A stretch of DNA of 11,167 bases, from contig JAJRPU010000117.1 in NCBI GenBank assembly GCA_024280615.1, positions 1-11,167 on the forward strand, read 5' to 3'. The position numbers and the translations under genes are program-made. The notes below the pieces were generated by a model. That model had not been told where the DNA came from, did no database searches, and was given only the letters and a program-made list of their open reading frames with translations. The stretch is from Bacteroidota bacterium (lineage in GTDB: Bacteria > Bacteroidota > Bacteroidia > JAADEI01). Of this stretch, positions 1-6,959 are shown in pieces (position 1 is the first letter of the stretch; the number at the start of each line of letters is the position of its first letter).

Positions 1-36
1 CACATACAGAGCCAATGCCGTAATAAATGCAAACAT
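1..36 (-). CDS. Possible 5' end of a minus-strand gene, cut by the window edge
   Basis: Reading leftward from an ATG at 36-34, twelve hydrophobic codons (MFAFITALALYV) run off the left edge. They resemble the start of a signal peptide or membrane helix. An AAGGA sequence lies about 10 bases upstream of this ATG on the minus strand. If real, the gene is divergent from the protease at 58 with only about 20 bases between them. Twelve codons are too few for any assignment, and the stretch could be chance. Confidence 0.2.
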   Translation of the reverse strand, partial: MFAFITALALYV

Positions 37-57
37 GTTCAAAGCGTCCTTAATTGC

Positions 58-627
58 ATGCTAATGGTCTCATACTACAAACTACGACTGCTTATAATAC
101 TCTCCTTGGTTTCTATAGGTGTTTTGGGACTCACTCTACGCTTTGCTTTAGTCTCTTCAGACCTTGACTTTCTCTTCCAGGTACAAACAACAGATTTCAT
201 TATCGGAATCTTAATAGGCATAATCTCTGCAACAGTAATGGGGCTCTTGTCATCTCTGCCTATTTTTAAGGAAGTGAGAGAAGTGCTAATTCCCGCTATA
301 AAAGTTTTATCTTCTCCCTTTTGGTTCGCATTTTTGGTCAGTTTATTAGCTGGCATCTGCGAAGAATTATTTTTCCGTGCCTTCCTACAGGAATTAATAG
401 GTCTGTTTCCCTCAGCTATCCTCTTCGTTGCCATTCATGGATACTACTTTCCTAAGCCCCGTGCTATGCCAATTCTGGGCATTTTAGTAACATTCATAGC
501 AATTGCCCTGGGACTGATATATGAACACTTTGGGTTTTGGGCAGCCGTATCAATGCATTTCACTTATGACTTTGTGCTTCTATTGACAGCTTTAAAATCC
601 TTTAATACTTACCATTATCAAGAATAA
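58..627 (+). CDS. CPBP-family intramembrane metalloprotease (CAAX protease-like)
   Basis: A 189-residue multi-spanning membrane protein. It carries the signature of the CPBP (CAAX protease and bacteriocin-processing, Abi) family: EELFFR at residues 102-107 (the EExxxR motif), a second-motif histidine at about 127 (IHGYY), and HFTYD at 167-171 (Hxxx[N/D]). In this family the glutamates and histidines bind a metal and cleave substrates inside the membrane. Hydrophobic segments lie at about 9-32, 46-66, 85-104, 118-130, 137-155 and 160-178. The substrate cannot be predicted; bacterial members include maturation and bacteriocin-immunity proteases. The start could be ATG 58 or ATG 64; neither has a clear ribosome binding site. 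The frame stays open to the left edge, but those codons do not look coding. The gene converges on the YidD fusion, leaving five bases and no visible terminator. Confidence 0.85.
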   Translation: MLMVSYYKLRLLIILSLVSIGVLGLTLRFALVSSDLDFLFQVQTTDFIIGILIGIISATVMGLLSSLPIFKEVREVLIPAIKVLSSPFWFAFLVSLLAGICEELFFRAFLQELIGLFPSAILFVAIHGYYFPKPRAMPILGILVTFIAIALGLIYEHFGFWAAVSMHFTYDFVLLLTALKSFNTYHYQE

Positions 628-632
628 ACTTT

Positions 633-1841
633 TTAATTGGGCAAAACCATTTGAGACAACTGCTCATCAATAACCGTTTGATTATATCGCTTTGAACTTC
701 TTACTGAACCAATAATATTTCCTACATAAAAGGTCATTGAGAAAATTCCAGAGAGTAACGCAATACCGTAATTTTTAACTTTAAAACTAGAATATGTAGC
801 ATAAAATAGTAAAGAGTTAACGAACAAAGATGAAATAGCAGTTTGCCAATGTCCTGAATAGAGATATCCAGCACCGGGAATTATTGCTAACATACCGGCA
901 ACAACGGGTTTTTTGAGTTTTGCTTTTTCTACAGAAGTTACTACATTTAAGTTTTTAGAAGCAAGATAATTTAATGATGAAGATGCAGTAACTAAACTAA
1001 AAAATCTTTTTGCACTATCTATCTGCCTTGACCGAGCATAAGTAACCCCTGTGAAAATATAAATTTTGTGTAACAAAAAAGTATCTCTCTTTGCTCTCAG
1101 AGCTACTTCATTAAAACATTCAATAGCTTTGTAAGTGTTGTTCAAGTCAAACCAAATTTTACAGATTTCAAATTTTACATTCACATTCTTTTTAATATCT
1201 TCGGGAAAATAACCTTCATACTCCCATATTGCCTCTTCATGCCTATTCAAAGCCTTTAAAGAACGCAACAAATTGACGTATAGCTCTACCGGCAAATTCT
1301 CTTCAGAAATTGAAAGTTTCTTTGAATAGTGAAACACTCTATATATTTCCAAGAGGGCTTCGCTATACAATTCCTTTTCCATAAGGAACCTTATGAACTT
1401 TAGTTCATCTGCCCAGGCAAAATTCATAGGATACTTAGCATAAGGAAAAACCTTAGTCCCTGTATTAAGGTACAAAACAGTATCTAGCCAAACCGAATCT
1501 ATAATAGGAAGGTCAACAAACCTAAATCCATTATCTTGTAACGTTAGCGGATAAAATCTGTAATCATGCCCACATCTCAAAAGCCTATCCGCGGTGTAAA
1601 TCATCGCTTTAAAGGGGTTATAATATTGAAATGTAGCAAAGCCATATCTAGAACAAGAAGGATACATAGGACAATGATACGGTCTAATATGGCTAATGTA
1701 TTTCTGATAAAATCGTATCGTTGTGTGAAATATGTTTGTTTCTTCTATATAATTTACCTGTCTAAGACTATCAGACTGCCCAAATACAGATATTGCATAC
1801 AATTGCAACCATAACCATGTTATTGTTCTTATTTGGTTCAC
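633..1841 (-). CDS. YidD-domain protein fused to a TPR-like region and a C-terminal membrane domain
   Basis: A 402-residue protein starting at a GTG (1841-1839); an in-frame TGA just upstream excludes a longer start. Residues 7-21 form a hydrophobic signal-like segment ending VFGQ. Residues 38-98 match YidD, the membrane protein insertion efficiency factor: FYQKYIS, then CPMYPSCSRYGFAT with Cys57 and Cys63, then RLLRC with Cys90. YidD alone is usually 70-90 residues, acts in the cytoplasm at the inner membrane and assists Sec/YidC insertion. Residues about 140-300 are helical and TPR-like (for example HEEAIWEYEG and TYKAIECFNEVA). The C-terminus (311-380) has hydrophobic helices beginning PVVAGMLAIIPGAGYLYSGHW, resembling the Bacteroidota DUF5683-type membrane domain. 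It lies 29 bases downstream of the 2401-1871 gene and is probably co-transcribed. The domain calls are solid for YidD and weaker for the rest; the function of the fusion is unknown. Confidence 0.8.
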   Translation of the reverse strand: MNQIRTITWLWLQLYAISVFGQSDSLRQVNYIEETNIFHTTIRFYQKYISHIRPYHCPMYPSCSRYGFATFQYYNPFKAMIYTADRLLRCGHDYRFYPLTLQDNGFRFVDLPIIDSVWLDTVLYLNTGTKVFPYAKYPMNFAWADELKFIRFLMEKELYSEALLEIYRVFHYSKKLSISEENLPVELYVNLLRSLKALNRHEEAIWEYEGYFPEDIKKNVNVKFEICKIWFDLNNTYKAIECFNEVALRAKRDTFLLHKIYIFTGVTYARSRQIDSAKRFFSLVTASSSLNYLASKNLNVVTSVEKAKLKKPVVAGMLAIIPGAGYLYSGHWQTAISSLFVNSLLFYATYSSFKVKNYGIALLSGIFSMTFYVGNIIGSVRSSKRYNQTVIDEQLSQMVLPN

Positions 1842-1870
1842 AGTTCAAAATAATGTAGTATGAGCAGGTA

Positions 1871-2401
1871 TTAATTGGTGTTAATTTCTACATCAGAAGC
1901 TACTTGGGCACTAACTGTATATCCAGGTGGAATTTCCGCATCTTTACCTTTCATGAGTAAGAAAAGCAGGCAAACAAACAACCCAAGAACTACAGAAAGA
2001 GTTTGCTTCTCTTCTCCCTCTACATATATCCTACCCCCGGATAAGGGAACTTCCGTTCCATCAACAGCTGTAACGGAACGTGCTTCTATCTCCAAATATC
2101 CTGGTTTACCTAAGGCTTTTGCTCTCTGAACGCGAACCACTTGAGCCTTAGCAGGTGCTCCCGCTTTAATTACTACTTTGTTACCAATTCTGACATCGTT
2201 TCTTACCCTTAACTCTATTGTTTGTCCAGGTGAAACCAATTTAGATGACACTAACGAAGTTGTTTCCAAAGTTACAGATGTTCCAGCTTTTAAAATGATT
2301 CGTCCTTGTAATAGAGGGACAAAAGACGTAAGGACCAACCAAGCAGCTAATCCGGCAGAAAGAATCCGCAGAGTATATCCTCTTCTTATCTTTGCTATCA
2401 T
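1871..2401 (-). CDS. Membrane-anchored hypothetical protein with a small beta-rich domain
   Basis: A 176-residue protein. A basic N-terminus (IAKIRRGYTLR) is followed by a hydrophobic helix at about 13-33, either a signal peptide or an anchor. Residues 36-130 are beta-rich, with phrases such as KAGTSVTLETTS, VSPGQTIELRVRNDV, VVIKAGAPAKAQV and AVDGTEVPL. This pattern of a default value, an 'on demand' release value and a 'made from a stated option' value recurs in envelope proteins of Bacteroidota and Acidobacteria whose role is not known. A second hydrophobic helix (about 135-149) is followed by KGKDAEIPPGYTVSAQV, a short tail common in such proteins. I do not recognise a characterised family and assign no function. 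It is the likely first gene of a two-gene unit with the YidD fusion. Confidence 0.65.
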   Translation of the reverse strand: MIAKIRRGYTLRILSAGLAAWLVLTSFVPLLQGRIILKAGTSVTLETTSLVSSKLVSPGQTIELRVRNDVRIGNKVVIKAGAPAKAQVVRVQRAKALGKPGYLEIEARSVTAVDGTEVPLSGGRIYVEGEEKQTLSVVLGLFVCLLFLLMKGKDAEIPPGYTVSAQVASDVEINTN

Positions 2402-2492
2402 GACGTCAGGATTTTGTTACGACTAAGTTAAGCAATTTTTATTAAATGGTTTATGACTGTATAGTTTTACAAAGGTTCATAAAGTTCTTTCT

Positions 2493-2500
2493 TAACTTTG
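2493..2500 (+). promoter_or_regulatory. Bacteroidota-type -7 promoter box upstream of the 2505 lipoprotein
   Basis: TAACTTTG matches the Bacteroidota -7 consensus TAnnTTTG exactly. It ends only four bases before the ATG at 2505. No TTTG lies at the usual distance of about 19 bases upstream, so the -33 element is missing or degenerate. If used, transcription would start at or next to the ATG and give a leaderless or nearly leaderless mRNA. Confidence 0.4.
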
Positions 2501-2504
2501 CTAA

Positions 2505-3260
2505 ATGCATAAGCCTTTTTCTTCGCTTGCGATACTGATATCGGTAGTTGTGATTAGCTGCAGTTCCATACAAACATTTCATATTCAATGTCCTGATTTA
2601 TCAAGTAATTCACGCAAAAGAAAACCTTTTAAATCTCCTATCCTTACGCTGGCAAGAACAAAATCATATAAGCAAAACAAACAAAAGGATAGAACTCAGC
2701 TGACTGTATCAATAATGCATAAAGAAGCTCCAAAAGCTTTATTTATTGAAACCTCTTCTCCATTTTTATCAAATTTATCAAATTCGTTATTAACAGCCTC
2801 TTATGAACACTTTGAGGTCTCGTTTGATAAAATGAAGCCTAAGATTGACAGTCCTCCTGTTAATTCATCAAATTTTCCCAAGGACAAGACAAATAGAGAA
2901 CAAGAATCTATGGACTGGGATGGAACCATTTCAGAACAGAGGAATAACGATTATTATGATCCACTGAAAGAGAAGGACCCTTATTTTATTAAGAATCTGG
3001 TATTGGGCTGGTTATTAACAATTGCTTCCCTTTTGCTTTTCTTTCTTTCCATATTATCCCTGGTAATTCCTGTATTAGCTGTATTACTTCTTATTATTGC
3101 TATGATTGTGGGTTTTAGGGCTGTTGAGAAGTCGTGGGATGCCTTGACAGCTAAAGGTGTTGGGCCGCTAAGGATGTTAGCCATTCCTCCTCTCATAGCC
3201 AGTGCCCTCATTTCATTTGTGCTGTTGTTGTTAGTGGTTATCATCTCTGCAATATCGTAG
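2505..3260 (+). CDS. Hypothetical lipoprotein with C-terminal membrane helices
   Basis: A 251-residue protein. The N-terminus is a lipoprotein signal peptide: basic start, hydrophobic core and lipobox VISC with the predicted lipidated Cys19. Residues 20-160 are polar, low in complexity and rich in Ser, Lys and Asn, without a recognisable fold. Residues 164-206 and 226-250 are strongly hydrophobic and probably form three membrane helices, separated by a short loop EKSWDALTAKGVGPLR. Bacteroidota encode many lipoproteins of this layout, with a variable linker and conserved membrane tail, but I cannot name a function. Lipidation together with C-terminal transmembrane helices points to the inner membrane rather than the surface. 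The TAG stop is inside the downstream terminator stem. Confidence 0.7.
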   Translation: MHKPFSSLAILISVVVISCSSIQTFHIQCPDLSSNSRKRKPFKSPILTLARTKSYKQNKQKDRTQLTVSIMHKEAPKALFIETSSPFLSNLSNSLLTASYEHFEVSFDKMKPKIDSPPVNSSNFPKDKTNREQESMDWDGTISEQRNNDYYDPLKEKDPYFIKNLVLGWLLTIASLLLFFLSILSLVIPVLAVLLLIIAMIVGFRAVEKSWDALTAKGVGPLRMLAIPPLIASALISFVLLLLVVIISAIS

Positions 3261-3289
3261 TGTAGCTATCGTTACTACACTATTTTTTT
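3258..3289 (+). terminator. Intrinsic terminator shared by two convergent genes
   Basis: A perfect 8-base-pair stem (TAGTGTAG at 3258-3265 and CTACACTA at 3275-3282) with a nine-base loop is followed by seven T (3283-3289). The T run serves the plus-strand gene ending at 3260. On the minus strand no U tract follows, so for nhaC it is at most a 3'-end hairpin. The left arm begins with the TAG stop of the plus gene, and the right arm ends with the reverse complement of the TAG stop of nhaC. Confidence 0.75.
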
Positions 3290-5133
3290 CTGCCTGTTGT
3301 AACAGGAATTCCGATTATTAAAACAATAAGCACAACTACTGCCAAACCAAGAATTAGCAAGACATATGGTGATACTCCTACTAAACTCCATAATAGGTAT
3401 AACACTAAAGCCACTGTAGCTACTGTAATAGCATAAGGAAGTTGAGTCTTGACATGGTCTATTATTGGGCATCCAGAAGCGAGAGAACTGAGTATTGTAG
3501 TGTCAGACAAGGGCGAGCAATGGTCTCCAAAAACAGAGCCGCCGAGGACTGCGGCAGTGGTTGCCGCCAACACTTCAAAAGCAACCTCTTCCGGGAAGCC
3601 CGCTTGAATGCTTAATTTCCACGACAATGGAAGAATAAGTGGATAGATGAGAGCCATTGTGCCCCAACTGGTACCCGTGGCCAAAGAAGTAAGTGCAGAG
3701 ATAAGGAATACGAGCGGGACAATTAACTGAACGGAAATGTATTTGTCAATCAGATGAGAGAAGTAGTGCGAAGTATAGATTCTGTCCATTACGACAGCCA
3801 GGGTCCATGCCAGAACAAGTATAACGACAGCATGCAAAAGGGATTCAAACCCCTTGATTATTGTGTTTACTATGTCTGAAATGGATTGAAGCCTGAGCAT
3901 GAAGACCACTAAGGCGGCGACTGTTAATCCTGTCCCTGAACCCCACAGCAAGGCAACATAAGCATCTCCATTGCCAATCACTCTTGCAATCCAGAAGATA
4001 AGTTTCTCTCCTTGCAAAGGTTCCGTGTATCCAGTGATGAATAGCCCTAACAATGAAACTGCTATTAAGGAAAAGATGGGAATAAGGGAAAACAGCCCCC
4101 AATATGGCGGATGGTCGTGGTCCTTCTGAACAGGTTGGTCATCTGTGTCCTGCGGTGAGACCCGTCCTCTGCGGGCACGACGCTCAGCATGCAGCATAGG
4201 TCCAAAATCCCTGTCAGTATATGCAATCATAAAGATGAAAAATAGTGTCAATAGTGGATAAAAAGCATATTTCAAAGAAGCGATAAAAACCTGATATGGC
4301 GCTAAGTCAAGCCCCAATTCAGTTATAGCCTGTTGGATATATCCCAGTTCAGCTCCTATCCAAGTTGTTATGAATGCGGTGGCAGCTACTGGTGCAGACG
4401 TGCTATCAACTATATAAGCCAATTTTTCCCGTGATATACGATAGGCATCGGTGATAGCACGCATTGTGTTGCCAATAACAAGGGTGTTAGCATAGTCATC
4501 AAAGAAAACAAGTATTCCAGAGAACCAAGTTGCTAATTGGGCACTTCTCACTCCTCTGATCACGTTTGAAACCAATTGCATTAGCGAATGCATCAATCCA
4601 GTTGTTGACAAAAGAGTTACCATTCCACTTATGAGTAGCGAAAACACGATAACAGATAGGTGTCCTCTGTCATACAAAGCATCAATTACATACACACTCC
4701 AAAACTGCAAGAACGCATCGTCAATATAGTTAATATCAAAGGCAAAAGAAATAAACAATCCAAGAAAGACAGCAAGAAACAAACTAAGTATTACCTGCCT
4801 GAGCAGGATTGCCATAATTATCGCCACAACAGGTGGAATAACCGTTATCCACAAAGGAAGAGAAGCAGATTCAAAGGATTTGCATTCAAGAGAATTGTAT
4901 AGGTGCCATGAACCTCTCTCATAAACTAAGTATGGTTCCTGTGTTTGTGGAATGTGAACAAGCCAATTCCCTGTTAAAGAATCAAATTGCGGAAGAATTA
5001 ACTTCTCATTCTGATAGAACAGTGCTTGATGCGGACTGCCTAACTTAATGGTGCAGGTGTCAGCATAAGTATTTATGTATCCGATAAGCATAAACAATAG
5101 TATAAACCATCTAAGCCTGTTGTTAATTCTCAT
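3280..5133 (-). CDS. nhaC: Na+/H+ antiporter, NhaC family, with an exported N-terminal extension
   Basis: A 617-residue inner-membrane antiporter of the NhaC type, which exchanges sodium (or another cation or organic substrate) for protons. Conserved motifs in the membrane core are FFDDYANTLVIG at about 210-221, STSAPVA at 244-250, ATGTSWGTM at 485-493 and FGDHCSPLSDTTILSS at 535-550. About ten to twelve hydrophobic helices follow residue 91. The N-terminus is unusual: a signal peptide (about 8-24, ending TYA) leads to a 65-residue polar, probably beta-rich extracytoplasmic region with Cys27 and Cys84. A cytoplasmic-looking basic/acidic loop lies at 307-342. Its ATG overlaps the TGA of trm1 (ATGA), so the two are probably translationally coupled. 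The exact transported ion is not determined; some NhaC relatives carry malate/lactate or other substrates. Confidence 0.9.
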   Translation of the reverse strand: MRINNRLRWFILLFMLIGYINTYADTCTIKLGSPHQALFYQNEKLILPQFDSLTGNWLVHIPQTQEPYLVYERGSWHLYNSLECKSFESASLPLWITVIPPVVAIIMAILLRQVILSLFLAVFLGLFISFAFDINYIDDAFLQFWSVYVIDALYDRGHLSVIVFSLLISGMVTLLSTTGLMHSLMQLVSNVIRGVRSAQLATWFSGILVFFDDYANTLVIGNTMRAITDAYRISREKLAYIVDSTSAPVAATAFITTWIGAELGYIQQAITELGLDLAPYQVFIASLKYAFYPLLTLFFIFMIAYTDRDFGPMLHAERRARRGRVSPQDTDDQPVQKDHDHPPYWGLFSLIPIFSLIAVSLLGLFITGYTEPLQGEKLIFWIARVIGNGDAYVALLWGSGTGLTVAALVVFMLRLQSISDIVNTIIKGFESLLHAVVILVLAWTLAVVMDRIYTSHYFSHLIDKYISVQLIVPLVFLISALTSLATGTSWGTMALIYPLILPLSWKLSIQAGFPEEVAFEVLAATTAAVLGGSVFGDHCSPLSDTTILSSLASGCPIIDHVKTQLPYAITVATVALVLYLLWSLVGVSPYVLLILGLAVVVLIVLIIGIPVTTGRKK

Positions 5134-6266
5134 TGTTGGGTTTCAGGGTTTGACTGTTTCTCTTTAAATTCTTTCATAACTTCTAATACGTCTTTCAGAC
5201 GCGCCGATGTTTTAATGCCATAGGGAAGGTGGTGAACAGCAGATGAATCAGGCAATTTACTTAGCAGATATTTTCTTGGCGGAACGATAAGTTTGTAATG
5301 GGAAGCAATTTCGTGAATATTATACGGCAGAGCATTCGTTTCTCGTGAAACAATCTTTAGAATTTTCTTCACTTCAGATGGATTCTGCAAAGGTGTTGTG
5401 TCAACAAGGGCAAGCATTCTAAGAACGTGTTCCCTATCATGCATTGACCCTATCCATGTGGGATAAATAGGTCTAAATTCCCTACCACAATAGCATGTTC
5501 CTGAAAAGGACTGAGACATATCTCTATCAAGGCAATATGGACAATAATGTATTATTCCTGTATTTTCTTTTAGATAATCTCCTGTGTATGCATGCCTTTT
5601 TTCTAGTCTACCAATGACTCTGTAGTAATGAATGTGGTGGAATGAAATCATAGGGATAAACACGTATTCGTATCGTGCGACGGCGAATGCAACGGTGGCA
5701 ATCAAGTTCCTTAGCCCAATCTCGTGTTTCATATCTGTCTTAATAGCCCTAATGCCATATCGTCGCATGGTGGTGCGTGGACTAAATCCCATCAAAGCCT
5801 TCTGGTCAGTGGCAGTAACAGCAAGATAGGCTTTTCGTTTAGCTGCCCGAACGGCTCCCTCAAGGTAATAAACAGGTGACCCAAATGGGTCTATATCCAC
5901 AAAATCAAAAAATCCAGCGTGTTGATACAAAAACACATTCGCATCCATCTCAAAAACATAAGCCTTATTAGCCAGACCGTTAACCTTCAAATTGTGGTGA
6001 ATGAAGTCAACTGCTTCATGGCTTCTTTCAACAATCCATACCCTGCTTGCCTTTCCTGTTTCTTTAAGAATTCTAACGCTTCTGGCTCCCGTGCCAGCAA
6101 GGGAATCACAAATTTCTAATTCCTTTTCTTCAAGTGCTTTAATAAACAGGACTGTCATATCCCTTGACAGAGCTGCAGATGGATTATAGAAAGCCTTTTT
6201 TTTAAGAGGGTCCTTTGGCACGACTAATGTAACTGAACCTTCCCTTAACTCAGATATGCCTTCCAT
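5130..6266 (-). CDS. trm1: tRNA (guanine-N2)-dimethyltransferase, archaeal/eukaryal type Trm1
   Basis: A 378-residue S-adenosylmethionine-dependent methyltransferase that makes N2-methyl- and N2,N2-dimethylguanosine at tRNA position 26 (and 27 in Aquifex). It shows the family signatures in order: an N-terminal EG followed by FYNP (26-29) and SRD (34-36); the SAM-binding loop SLAGTGARSVR (55-65); acidic Glu80 and Asp108; the catalytic DIDPFGSP (124-131); TATD (151-154); KHEIGLR (180-186); and HYYRV (213-217). The C-terminal domain has a Cys cluster, Cys242, Cys245, Cys258 and Cys260, a plausible zinc site, and ends with the typical GIKTSA segment. Length matches archaeal Trm1. Trm1 is nearly universal in Archaea and Eukaryota but rare in Bacteria (Aquifex and a few others). 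It leads the trm1-nhaC operon from a -7 box at 6286-6293. Identification is secure; target tRNAs are inferred. Confidence 0.93.
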   Translation of the reverse strand: MEGISELREGSVTLVVPKDPLKKKAFYNPSAALSRDMTVLFIKALEEKELEICDSLAGTGARSVRILKETGKASRVWIVERSHEAVDFIHHNLKVNGLANKAYVFEMDANVFLYQHAGFFDFVDIDPFGSPVYYLEGAVRAAKRKAYLAVTATDQKALMGFSPRTTMRRYGIRAIKTDMKHEIGLRNLIATVAFAVARYEYVFIPMISFHHIHYYRVIGRLEKRHAYTGDYLKENTGIIHYCPYCLDRDMSQSFSGTCYCGREFRPIYPTWIGSMHDREHVLRMLALVDTTPLQNPSEVKKILKIVSRETNALPYNIHEIASHYKLIVPPRKYLLSKLPDSSAVHHLPYGIKTSARLKDVLEVMKEFKEKQSNPETQQ

Positions 6267-6285
6267 AAAATAATTTTTGCTTCTT

Positions 6286-6293
6286 CAAACTTA
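6286..6293 (-). promoter_or_regulatory. Bacteroidota-type -7 promoter box for trm1-nhaC
   Basis: On the minus strand this reads TAAGTTTG, an exact match to TAnnTTTG, ending 19 bases before the trm1 ATG. That predicts a 5' leader of about 10-15 bases. No clear TTTG is present about 19 bases further upstream. It lies in the 105-base divergent spacer with the lipocalin-like gene, whose own promoter I could not identify with confidence. Confidence 0.45.
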
Positions 6294-6371
6294 TAATTTT
6301 TTCACATTTCCACATCATATTGCAACTTTTTTGAATAGTTTTACGTCTTATAAATAGAAAATCACAGAAAA

Positions 6372-6884
6372 ATGAGGAAGTTAACATCATTTGGCGGATT
6401 AATTTTGGTGTTTGCATTAGTCCTTTCCTCCTGTTCCAAGGAAAGGAAAATGGAAAGGCAATTGATTGGTTCATGGAAAGCTATTAAAACCTCTAACAAT
6501 CAACAGGCCGCTAAAGGAACCATTACTGTAATTGCTAACTTCACTGGTGATTGCACATTTAACAAGGACAAGACAGGTTCGTGCAATTTAGAAGGAACAA
6601 TTGACATTGAAGGAACCATAGGTTCCAACAACCAACAGATTAAATTTTCAATGCCTGTCTCAGGAACATACACAATACAAGAATGGGACATCAAAGATGG
6701 AAAACTATATATGACATACGATGATAACACTGTTGAAGTTTATCTTGTTACCGAGGGTGGCAAGGAAAGGTTCGTGTTAGAACCCATTGAAGGTGAATCA
6801 GAAATTAGGACTAAGGTTGTTGGTCCCGATGGAACGGTGGTTGACATTATCCTATTCTACAAAATGGAATTAACAAGGCAGTAG
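6372..6884 (+). CDS. Lipocalin-like lipoprotein
   Basis: A 170-residue small lipoprotein. The N-terminal signal peptide ends in the lipobox LSSC, with predicted lipidated Cys21. Residues 30-38 (QLIGSWKAI) carry the GxW motif that opens the first strand of lipocalin-like domains widespread in Bacteroidota. The rest is a run of alternating beta strands (FTGDCTFNKDKTGSC, FSMPVSGTYTI, GKLYMTYDDNTVEVYLV), consistent with a small beta barrel. EGTIDIEGTIGS at about 68-79 is an imperfect internal repeat. Ligand and role are unknown; the usual annotation for such proteins is lipocalin family. It stands alone: divergent from trm1 and closed by a strong terminator at 6924-6957. Confidence 0.8.
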   Translation: MRKLTSFGGLILVFALVLSSCSKERKMERQLIGSWKAIKTSNNQQAAKGTITVIANFTGDCTFNKDKTGSCNLEGTIDIEGTIGSNNQQIKFSMPVSGTYTIQEWDIKDGKLYMTYDDNTVEVYLVTEGGKERFVLEPIEGESEIRTKVVGPDGTVVDIILFYKMELTRQ

Positions 6885-6923
6885 GACCATAAACAAGCTT
6901 TCGCAATCATTCTGTGATTTTAG

Positions 6924-6957
6924 GCGGATGCCCATAGTGAGGGTGTCCGCTTTTTAT
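6924..6957 (+). terminator. Intrinsic terminator after the lipocalin-like gene
   Basis: A 10-base-pair stem, GCGGATGCCC (6924-6933) with GGGTGTCCGC (6941-6950), contains two G-U wobble pairs and a seven-base loop. It is followed by TTTTTATTTT. The U tract is on the plus strand only, so it terminates the 6372-6884 gene. The convergent recG gene stops right beside it at 6960. Confidence 0.9.
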
Positions 6958-6959
6958 TT

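Noticed and set aside
75..434. 119-codon minus-strand open frame across the CPBP protease
   Set aside because: The opposite strand carries the intact EExxxR protease motif and membrane helices; the antisense product is basic and unstructured, a shadow frame.
1870..1885. ATTAA/TTAAT inverted repeat at the end of the 2401-1871 gene
   Set aside because: A five-base AT-only stem with no T run; too weak for a terminator, and the downstream gene is likely co-transcribed.
2401..2408. TGACGTCA palindrome at the start of the 2401-1871 gene
   Set aside because: Eight bases is short enough to occur by chance, and it overlaps the start codon; no second copy or supporting element was seen.
2423..2430. 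TAACTTAG on the minus strand as a promoter for the 2401-1871 gene
   Set aside because: One mismatch to TAnnTTTG and no TTTG at the right distance; too weak to list as a feature.
6330..6358. TTTG and TAAATAGA as a promoter for the lipocalin-like gene
   Set aside because: The spacing is 17 bases and the second element matches only half of the -7 consensus, so it is not convincing.
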